Shown here piece after piece: positions 9,144 through 15,229 of a stretch of 53,556 nucleotides of DNA. The stretch lies in assembly GCA_016744455.1 (NCBI GenBank), contig JADGEI010000025.1:1-53556 (forward strand), read 5' to 3'. The DNA comes from Alcanivoracaceae bacterium. GTDB lineage: Bacteria; Pseudomonadota; Gammaproteobacteria; Xanthomonadales; Marinicellaceae. Under the pieces are notes generated by a model. It saw only the letters and a program-made list of their open reading frames with translations, was not told the origin of the DNA and ran no database searches. Position numbers and translations under genes: made by a program. Numbering within the stretch: the first letter of the stretch is position 1; every line of letters starts with the position of its first letter.

Positions 9144-9227
9144 TAGAAGATTTGATAAGCCAAAAGATTTGCTTTGCAAAAGAGATATGGCAAAATTTCT
9201 TGTAAATTTATTGGCTTGGTTTTTCAT
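9126..9227 (-). CDS. leuL: leu operon leader peptide
   Basis: A 33-codon reading frame starting at ATG 9227 and ending with TAG at 9126, 84 bases before leuA. The peptide ends ...SNLLLLRLI: eight of its 33 residues are leucine, five of them in the last seven codons (CTT CTA CTC TTA CGA CTT ATC). This is the hallmark of an amino-acid-sensing leader such as E. coli leuL. The peptide probably has no function beyond translation. It starts about 37 bases after the predicted transcription start. Only a weak purine-rich site precedes it. Confidence 0.85.
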   Translation of the reverse strand: MKNQANKFTRNFAISLLQSKSFGLSNLLLLRLI

Positions 9228-9268
9228 CTTGATCTTAAAGTAACAATTTTAATTTAATCAATCAAGAA

Positions 9269-9299
9269 ATTATCATGATTTTTATGTAAATATTGACAA
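9269..9299 (-). promoter_or_regulatory. Predicted leu operon sigma-70 promoter
   Basis: On the minus strand TTGTCA (9299-9294) serves as -35 and, after 17 bases, ATGATA (or the overlapping GATAAT) serves as -10. The start of transcription would be near 9264, giving a leader of about 37 bases before leuL. Its -35 overlaps the -35 of the divergent sdpR promoter. Confidence 0.5.
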
Positions 9300-9321
9300 A
9301 TAGATATTTAGATGGTAATCT
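9293..9321 (+). promoter_or_regulatory. sdpR promoter, leaderless
   Basis: Perfect -35 TTGACA at 9293-9298, 17-base spacer, -10 TAATCT at 9316-9321. The ATG of sdpR follows the -10 by only six bases, so the transcript should begin at or next to the start codon. Confidence 0.65.
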
Positions 9322-9327
9322 AATTAT
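9304..9327. promoter_or_regulatory. Candidate SdpR operator (inverted repeat)
   Basis: Arms ATATTTAGAT and ATCTAATTAT around the spacer GGTA match in nine of ten positions; the core TAGAT-GGTA-ATCTA is perfect. It covers the -10 element and reaches the sdpR start codon, the expected place for autorepression by an ArsR-type protein. Confidence 0.6.
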
Positions 9328-9621
9328 ATGAATGAAACTTATCAACAAGAATCACTTTTTAGTGCAATAGCTGATATACAGCGTCGTAAAATATTACATC
9401 TACTGCAAGCAGGTGAGATGTCGGTTTCTGAAATCAATCAGCATTTTGATTTTAGTGGGGCTACTTTATCCCACCATCTGAGTATACTAAAGAAGGCTGA
9501 TTTAGTTCGTGTAAGAAGGCAGGGTCAACACAGAATATATACATTAAATATGAGTGCTGTTGAGCAGTTGATGTTATTTATGAATAAATTATTCGGAGCA
9601 AAAGAAGATGAAAAACAATAA
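9328..9621 (+). CDS. sdpR: ArsR/SdpR-family autorepressor
   Basis: 97 residues forming one winged helix domain. MSVSEINQHFDFSGATLSHH is the helix-turn-helix and RRQGQHRIYTLN is the wing. The metal-binding cysteines of classical ArsR are missing, and the partner is an SdpI-like membrane protein. Both fit the SdpR branch, whose Bacillus member represses the sdpRI operon until SdpI sequesters it at the membrane. It overlaps sdpI by 14 bases. The operator-like palindrome over its promoter supports autoregulation. Confidence 0.85.
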   Translation: MNETYQQESLFSAIADIQRRKILHLLQAGEMSVSEINQHFDFSGATLSHHLSILKKADLVRVRRQGQHRIYTLNMSAVEQLMLFMNKLFGAKEDEKQ

Positions 9622-10264
9622 AATAGCGGTATCCATAATAGTCGTTTTAATTGCCACTTGGGTTACGGCATTGCTGTATGAGAGTAGTTTGCCGGAGAAT
9701 ATGCCTACCCATTGGAATATAAAAGGAGAAATAGACGGTTATACAGCTAAGCCATGGGCTGTTTACATGTTTCCAGTGATGTCGACAGTGTTAAGTTTTA
9801 TTTTATGGTTTCTACCCATAATTGCCCCAAAAGGGTTTAAGTTAGATACGGCTAAAAAAGCTTACTCAATTATTATATTTGTCATGTCTGTTTTCATGCT
9901 TGCAATAATGGTTATGGTATTTGAATCTGCATTAGATAATACAGTTAATACAACACAATATACCTTTGTCATAATTGGGGCTTTGCTTGTTATTATTGGA
10001 AATTATTTATCAAAAGTTCCCAAAAATTTCTTTTTTGGTATTAGAACACCCTGGACATTAGCAAGTGATAAAGTTTGGTTTAAAACACATCGGTTGGGTT
10101 CATGGGTATTTATCATGTGTGGCTTACTGGTCATATTGTTGTCTCTTCTTGGTAATTCTCAAAATGTTATTATTGCTCTATTGGTTATTGCAGGCCTAAT
10201 ACCTGTTATTTATTCGTTAATTAGTTACTATAAAATTGAAGGTTTTAGTTCAAGTTCTGACTAA
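9608..10264 (+). CDS. sdpI: SdpI-family integral membrane protein (DUF1648)
   Basis: 218 residues with about six membrane segments. The N-terminal DUF1648 signature LPENMPTHWNIKGEIDGY lies near residues 28-45, and the conserved SdpI signature KNFFFGIRTPWTLASDKVW is near 137-155. In Bacillus subtilis SdpI confers immunity to the SdpC toxin and acts as the receptor/signal transducer for SdpR. No sdpC-like toxin gene is visible here, so this is an orphan sensor or immunity pair. An internal GAAGATG-spaced start inside sdpR implies coupled translation. Confidence 0.88.
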   Translation: MKNNKIAVSIIVVLIATWVTALLYESSLPENMPTHWNIKGEIDGYTAKPWAVYMFPVMSTVLSFILWFLPIIAPKGFKLDTAKKAYSIIIFVMSVFMLAIMVMVFESALDNTVNTTQYTFVIIGALLVIIGNYLSKVPKNFFFGIRTPWTLASDKVWFKTHRLGSWVFIMCGLLVILLSLLGNSQNVIIALLVIAGLIPVIYSLISYYKIEGFSSSSD

Positions 10265-10403
10265 ATTTACATGGCTTATATATTCTTTAGAGTCTTGATT
10301 TTATAATGTAAAGCTTAACGATTTGTTTTGTATAGCCGTTTAGCTTGTTTATAGCTTGTAATAAAATTTTAGCGCATAGCCATAAAATTTAATGGTTGTG
10401 CTG

Positions 10404-10431
10404 TTTTGAAAAGTGGTATAAATGTTATAAT
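10404..10431 (+). promoter_or_regulatory. Candidate promoter of beta-helix protein gene
   Basis: TATAAT at 10426-10431 with a weak -35 (TTTTGA at 10404-10409, 16-base spacer). The ATG at 10438 is only six bases beyond the -10 and no Shine-Dalgarno site is present, which again points to a leaderless message. Confidence 0.45.
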
Positions 10432-10437
10432 ATTCGT

Positions 10438-12165
10438 ATGAATAAGAAAATAATAATGATGCTCTATTTAACAGTTTCAATTAATAGCCATGCTTTTATC
10501 ACGGTCGGGAATGACAACTGTGATTCTTCGACTATTGGAGATGCCTTGGTTCAAGCTGTAAATAATGCTGATTTTGAATTGCGAATAGCCAGTAATAAAA
10601 TCTATTTTGAAAATTTGGAATTAGATGCTATACCAGTATCACTTATTGGTGGTTATGATAGTTGTGCTGATGCAGAAGTAAATAGTTTTGGTGTAAATAA
10701 AACACAGGTTGATGGTAGTAGCCTATTTAAACCTGTGATTGTCTTAGAAAATATTGCCAATACAGCTAACACTATAAGATTTGCTAATTTAGAAATAGTT
10801 AATGGGCTGGGAAATATAATTAACCCAAGCGGCGGGATTACTATTAAAGATGTTGATGTTCAAATTGATCTAGAAAACCTTTTTATTCATACTAATAACA
10901 GTGAAAAGGGTGGAGGGCTGAATTCAACTCGATTTGATAGTACTGGTGAATTTAATCTGATTTTTATTAAGGATGTTGCCATAAACAGTAACACTGCTAT
11001 GGATGGAGGCGGGTTGTATTGTGCTGAATCACAAATACATATGTATGGAGAATCAGTTATTCAATCAAATCAAGCGTTGGGTCCAGGTAGTGGAAGTCGT
11101 GAAGGCGATGGTGGTGGCATATATGTTACAGCTAACTGTCAGTTTAACTTTTATTCGGGTAATACAAGTTCAACTTTGGGAATTGTGTCCAACACTGCTA
11201 ATGGAGATGGTGGTGGTATATACGCCAGCAATGCTGCTCAAGTGGTACTTGATGGTTATCAAGTTGAGGTACTAGGCCGAGAAATAGGTAATACGGTTAA
11301 CCCAGTTAATATCACGAATAACTTAACAAATTTTGGTGATGGTGCAGGTATTTTTGCACAAGATAATGCGACACAAGTAATGGCATATGGAACCATCATA
11401 AGTTTTAATTCTGCAGCAGGGTCCTATGGAGGTGGAGTGGCAGTTGATAGTTTTGCCGAGTTTACTCTTATTCGTAAACCAGAACCATGTTGGGATGCTT
11501 ATCTCTGTAATCAATTAGTGGCAAACAAAGTATATAGTAGTGTCTCTTTTCCTTCTTTTGGTGGTGCCGTGGCCGCAACAAACTTGTCAAATATTACCAT
11601 TAAACAGAGTATTATTTATGCAAACCAAGCAGAGTTTGGGACAAGTCTTGCCCTAGATAGCTCTTCGGCACTGATTGAATCCTCCATGATATATAAAAAT
11701 GGTCAAAATGGAATGATTAACAATTTACAAGATAAGTCTGCTGTAGACATTATAAATGGCTCCCAATTAATCATAGCTCTAACTACATTTGCAAACAACA
11801 AAATCACCCAATCTGTGATTAACAACAATGCTTCGCATGTCTCACTTTTTTCTAGTATTGTGCAAGATACAGAGGGTGTCTATGATTCGCTCTTATCTGC
11901 CTCAGAACAATTTAGGTGTTTATTAACTCATGAAGACAATTCTTTTAACGGTAATGATGTGATTGTTAGCAGTGTGGATTTTGTTGATTCTAATAACGAT
12001 GATTATCACTTGAAAACGCCCTCAATGCATAATTGTGAGAGTAGTGTTTATCAGGCTACTGTGGGAGATATTGATCACAACACTCGTACTAATCCGTATT
12101 CTCATGGAGCAGATGAATTTTTAACTATAAGCCTGATTTTCAAGAATGGATTTGAACTGAATTAA
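10438..12165 (+). CDS. Secreted parallel beta-helix protein with IFKNGFE-type C-terminus
   Basis: The frame is open from 10396, but the ATG at 10438 gives a clean signal peptide (MNKKIIMMLYLTVSINSHA) and sits behind a -10 element, so it is preferred; 575 residues. The mature part is full of N/G/D-rich turns and repeated GGGI/GGGL steps typical of right-handed beta-helix (pectate-lyase fold, polymorphic outer membrane protein-like) repeats. No catalytic residues can be assigned. The end reads LIFKNGFELN, resembling a short Phe-x-x-Gly-Phe-Glu tail I recall on many exported proteins of Marinicella and relatives. It is probably surface exposed or secreted. Its last 45 bases overlap the convergent DUF523 gene. 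Confidence 0.8.
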   Translation: MNKKIIMMLYLTVSINSHAFITVGNDNCDSSTIGDALVQAVNNADFELRIASNKIYFENLELDAIPVSLIGGYDSCADAEVNSFGVNKTQVDGSSLFKPVIVLENIANTANTIRFANLEIVNGLGNIINPSGGITIKDVDVQIDLENLFIHTNNSEKGGGLNSTRFDSTGEFNLIFIKDVAINSNTAMDGGGLYCAESQIHMYGESVIQSNQALGPGSGSREGDGGGIYVTANCQFNFYSGNTSSTLGIVSNTANGDGGGIYASNAAQVVLDGYQVEVLGREIGNTVNPVNITNNLTNFGDGAGIFAQDNATQVMAYGTIISFNSAAGSYGGGVAVDSFAEFTLIRKPEPCWDAYLCNQLVANKVYSSVSFPSFGGAVAATNLSNITIKQSIIYANQAEFGTSLALDSSSALIESSMIYKNGQNGMINNLQDKSAVDIINGSQLIIALTTFANNKITQSVINNNASHVSLFSSIVQDTEGVYDSLLSASEQFRCLLTHEDNSFNGNDVIVSSVDFVDSNNDDYHLKTPSMHNCESSVYQATVGDIDHNTRTNPYSHGADEFLTISLIFKNGFELN

Positions 12166-12618
12166 TTTATCATCTTCTTCTAGGTCTTTTTCGTTAATAA
12201 TAAGTGTTCTTGGCTTTATTTTTAATAGGCTTGTTACAAATAACCCATGGTTTAGTTTTACTGTTTTATCGTTCTCATAGTAAGGCGTGGTTTTATAGCC
12301 GCAGCTTGGCGATTTACTTTTTAGAATATACCCATTGAATTGGCTAATTGGTGTTGTATTTTTGCTAAACCAATTATTGAATTGATGGGTGAAATCTTGT
12401 TTGTAGTTATCAACTTGGACTAATCGTATTTGCTTGTCTATGAACCGCATCTCTATTGGAGGGCGTGGAATGCTTAAGCCCATTTCAATCTCTGGACAAA
12501 TTGGTGTGAGTTGGTAAATCTTTAGGTCAAAATACTGAGTTAAATTGGCAAATTTATCTTTTCCATCGTATCTTACTTTTTGCCCTAATAAACAGGCACT
12601 GACTCCTAGTTTAATCAT
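12121..12618 (-). CDS. DUF523 family protein
   Basis: The frame is open from 12648, but the family's usual first residues (MIKLGVSACLLGQKVRYDG) begin at ATG 12618, giving 165 residues and an eight-base overlap with the upstream glutamate-synthase-like gene. DUF523 proteins carry conserved cysteines (SACLLG, TPICPE, SPSCGY here) and the KSKSPSCG motif near residue 107. The function is not established. The gene runs 45 bases into the 3' end of the convergent beta-helix gene. Confidence 0.85.
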   Translation of the reverse strand: MIKLGVSACLLGQKVRYDGKDKFANLTQYFDLKIYQLTPICPEIEMGLSIPRPPIEMRFIDKQIRLVQVDNYKQDFTHQFNNWFSKNTTPISQFNGYILKSKSPSCGYKTTPYYENDKTVKLNHGLFVTSLLKIKPRTLIINEKDLEEDDKLIQFKSILENQAYS

Positions 12619-14107
12619 ATGTACTTTGTTTATCTGGGAATAAAACATTTAATGGTTTTGAAACACTATTGGAAAATACCATACGTACATGCGAACGATT
12701 GAGTGAACGTGGTTCTTTAACTCCACAAGCATGAGCAATAATGCCAACTTCTTTGATCATGTGTTCAGCAAAGTTTGCCACGCGTTTGGTCTTGTTTTCC
12801 ACTACTAAACCATCATGTAAATTAGGATTATGTGTGGTTATGCCTGTTGGACAGGTATTTTTATTACATTTTAATGCTTGAATACAACCTAATGAGAATA
12901 GAAAGCCACGAGCATTGTTGATAAAATCGGCTCCTGCACAAAGGGCCCAAGCCACTTCCGCAGGTGTGATCATTTTACCGGATGTCATTATTCGTATACG
13001 GTCTTTGAGGCCATATTCATTACGCAAATCAACTAACATTGGTAAGGACTCCTTAATAACCATACCAACATCATCCATCAAAGATTGTGGAGCAGCTCCT
13101 GTACCACCATCTCCAGAATCTAATGTGATAAAATCTGGTGCAGATTCAATACCACGTACATGAATCTCTTGAAATAATTGATGTAACCAATCATTACTAC
13201 CCATCACCATTTTAAAGCCGACTGGTAATCCACTGGCGTCTCTAATTTTGTTTATCATATCGAGTAGTTCATGTGCATTACTAATTTCTGGATGGCGATT
13301 AGGGCTAATTGATGATTCACCTGCAGGTATACCACGAATTGAAGCAATTTCTTCTGTGACCTTTTCTGCTGGAAGAATGCCTCCTTTACCTGGTTTTGCA
13401 CCTTGTGCCATTTTCAGCTCTATCATTTTTACTTGTGGGATTTTTCCAATTTCGTTGAGTTTTTCAAAATCAAAGCCTCCATCTTTGTTGCGTGCCCCAT
13501 ATTTTGCGGTGCCAAATTGATAGACAAGATCACAACCGCCTTCTAAATGATATGGAGAAATCCCACCTTCACCTGTGTTCATCCAGACTCCTGCTTTCTT
13601 GGCTCCATGGGATAGTGATTGCACAGCTGGCATTGATAAGGCGCCAAAACTCATGGCTGAAATATTGAAAAAACTAGGGCTGGCATAGGGTTGTTTTGTA
13701 TAAGGGCCGATGAGGAGTTGCTCCGCTTTTACCGCATCTTTTTTCATTACTGGAAAGGCGCAATTCATAAAAATCATCGCACCACGTCTATCTAAATTCC
13801 TTGTAGAACCAAAAGCAACTGTATTGTTGTTACCTTTAGCTGCTTTATATACCCATGTACGTTGAGCTCGGTTAAAGGGGAGTTCTTCACGGTCCATGGC
13901 AAAAAAGTATTGCCTAAAAAATTCGCCTAAATGTTCAAATAACCAACGAAAACGTCCAATAACAGGAAAATTGCGCCGAATAGTGTGTTTCTTTTGTGTT
14001 TTATCAATGATATACATAATAATGACAGCGAGAATAGCGAGCCCAATTATAAAGACCAAAAATAACACCATAATTTTTATGGCGGATATAAACCAAGAAT
14101 TTAACAT
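12611..14107 (-). CDS. FMN-binding glutamate synthase-like protein
   Basis: 498 residues. One or two N-terminal membrane segments (residues 8-32) are followed by the FMN-binding (beta/alpha)8 domain of the GltB large subunit, without the glutaminase domain. Motifs include MSFGALSMPAVQSLSHGAKKAG, GEGGISPYH, the LDSGDGGTGAAP phosphate-binding loop, and CIQALKCNKNTCPTGI, whose cysteines correspond to the [3Fe-4S] site of glutamate synthases. Standalone members occur widely and their substrate is uncertain; true glutamate synthesis would need a separate ammonia source. It forms an operon with the DUF523 gene. Confidence 0.88.
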   Translation of the reverse strand: MLNSWFISAIKIMVLFLVFIIGLAILAVIIMYIIDKTQKKHTIRRNFPVIGRFRWLFEHLGEFFRQYFFAMDREELPFNRAQRTWVYKAAKGNNNTVAFGSTRNLDRRGAMIFMNCAFPVMKKDAVKAEQLLIGPYTKQPYASPSFFNISAMSFGALSMPAVQSLSHGAKKAGVWMNTGEGGISPYHLEGGCDLVYQFGTAKYGARNKDGGFDFEKLNEIGKIPQVKMIELKMAQGAKPGKGGILPAEKVTEEIASIRGIPAGESSISPNRHPEISNAHELLDMINKIRDASGLPVGFKMVMGSNDWLHQLFQEIHVRGIESAPDFITLDSGDGGTGAAPQSLMDDVGMVIKESLPMLVDLRNEYGLKDRIRIMTSGKMITPAEVAWALCAGADFINNARGFLFSLGCIQALKCNKNTCPTGITTHNPNLHDGLVVENKTKRVANFAEHMIKEVGIIAHACGVKEPRSLNRSHVRMVFSNSVSKPLNVLFPDKQSTYD

Positions 14108-14184
14108 TTTTTACTCCAAAAATTGAAATCGAATTATAGCATTGATTAGAACACATTAATAATGGAAAAATTTCACAAAACTTG

Positions 14185-14213
14185 TTGAAATATACAAAGT
14201 CTATCCGTATAAT
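14185..14213 (+). promoter_or_regulatory. rpmJ promoter
   Basis: TTGAAA at 14185-14190, 17-base spacer, consensus TATAAT at 14208-14213. Transcription should begin near 14220, leaving about 26 bases of leader with an AGGT ribosome site before rpmJ. Confidence 0.75.
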
Positions 14214-14245
14214 CCACGACCTTAATTAATTAACTAGGTAATGTC

Positions 14246-14371
14246 ATGAAAGTATTATCATCTTTGAAATCAGCAAAAACACGTAGTCGTGACTGCAAAG
14301 TAGTACGTCGACGTGGCAAAGTATTTGTTATTTGCAAATCAAACCCAAAATTTAAAGCACGTCAAAGATAA
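14246..14371 (+). CDS. rpmJ: 50S ribosomal protein L36 (41-residue, zinc-ligand-poor type)
   Basis: 41 codons beginning [20 protein letters not shown] and ending FKARQR. L36 binds 23S rRNA late in large-subunit assembly. The canonical zinc-binding form has three Cys and one His. Here only the cysteines equivalent to the second and third remain (Cys17, Cys30), and Phe36 stands where His is expected, so zinc is probably not bound. This matches the YkgO-like form and, as I recall, the ordinary L36 of Xanthomonas relatives. It is a single gene with its own strong promoter and terminator. Confidence 0.93.
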   Translation: MKVLSSLKSAKTRSRDCKVVRRRGKVFVICKSNPKFKARQR

Positions 14372-14395
14372 TTTCTTTTGTGTGACTAAATAATA

Positions 14396-14422
14396 AAAAC
14401 CCTCTAATTGAGGGTTTTTTTG
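14396..14422 (+). terminator. Rho-independent terminator of rpmJ
   Basis: Nine-base-pair stem AAAACCCTC / GAGGGTTTT with loop TAATT, running into a T-tract. It begins 25 bases after the rpmJ stop. Confidence 0.9.
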
Positions 14423-14507
14423 TTTACTGTTTTTATATTTTGTCCTGATACCTCTAGAGCTATGTTGAGGTGTTCCTTGAGTATGCATCTTAAAGTTGTT
14501 TCTTTAG

Positions 14508-14542
14508 AAAATGAAAATGCCCGCACCATGAGTACGGGCATT
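14508..14542 (-). terminator. Probable terminator downstream of the DUF1232 gene
   Basis: Eight-base-pair stem AATGCCCG / CGGGCATT around an 11-base loop. On the minus strand it is followed by TTTTCATTTT, so it can end transcripts of the gene at 14625-15131, 83 bases away. On the plus strand no T-tract follows. The rest of 14423-14624 shows nothing else convincing. Confidence 0.55.
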
Positions 14543-14624
14543 AATGAAAATCTTGAAATCGTAAGGCTAATTCAGCAATTACATCAATTAGTTGTATAGA
14601 AAACCAGTAATAGAAGCTAAATAT

Positions 14625-15131
14625 TTAGTACCTTTTTGACCTTCTTAGTCTTCTATTTCGTACACGGCTTGTGGCTTCTTGATTTTTTATTTTACCCCAG
14701 TCTTCAAAAGTGAAATCTTGTTTTTGAGCATAAACCATTCGAGTACGACAAAAATCTTCAAACTCACTAAGTTCTTCATAGATTTCATCCATGGTGCTAT
14801 CAATTATAATACAGTCATCTAGGTAACCAATTCCTGGGATATTGTCTGGTATTACATCATCATCATCAATAAAATATTTAATTGTAGCATTTATTTTTTC
14901 CATGTTTTCTTTTTTGATTTTCCAAATTTTATCCTCAACCATTGATATCATGGCTTCTAGATTACCAACTTGGTTAAGAATATAGCCATCTTTTATGTCT
15001 AATCTAATCTGGGCAATTTCGTTCCTAGCTTGAACCATGTCATTGGGATCAACATCTATTCCATGTTTTTCAATGAAATTATTGAAATGTGCTTTTACTT
15101 GATCGTCTATATCAACAGTAATTGTTACCAT
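14625..15131 (-). CDS. DUF1232 (YkvA-like) domain protein
   Basis: 168 residues. The conserved core KYFIDDDDVIPDNIPGIGYL followed by DD lies near residues 86-107 and is the DUF1232 signature. Most DUF1232 proteins carry a membrane-linked helix, whereas this one is acidic in the middle and ends with a very basic tail (RVRNRRLRRSKRY), suggesting contact with nucleic acid or anionic lipid. The N-terminal 80 residues are helical without a recognised domain. Function unknown. It is divergent from the TPR protein at 15230, with about 100 bases between them. Confidence 0.72.
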   Translation of the reverse strand: MVTITVDIDDQVKAHFNNFIEKHGIDVDPNDMVQARNEIAQIRLDIKDGYILNQVGNLEAMISMVEDKIWKIKKENMEKINATIKYFIDDDDVIPDNIPGIGYLDDCIIIDSTMDEIYEELSEFEDFCRTRMVYAQKQDFTFEDWGKIKNQEATSRVRNRRLRRSKRY

Positions 15132-15229
15132 AATTTGAACCTTTGGAATTAATATTGTCTTTATTATAGCTAATGTTACAAACTAATCAATTGCAAATAG
15201 TAGTTTATAATGTGGAAAAAAAGTTTATA

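Noticed and set aside
14408-14599. 63-codon plus-strand reading frame after rpmJ
   Set aside because: It starts inside the rpmJ terminator, spans a second hairpin and has no protein-like features.
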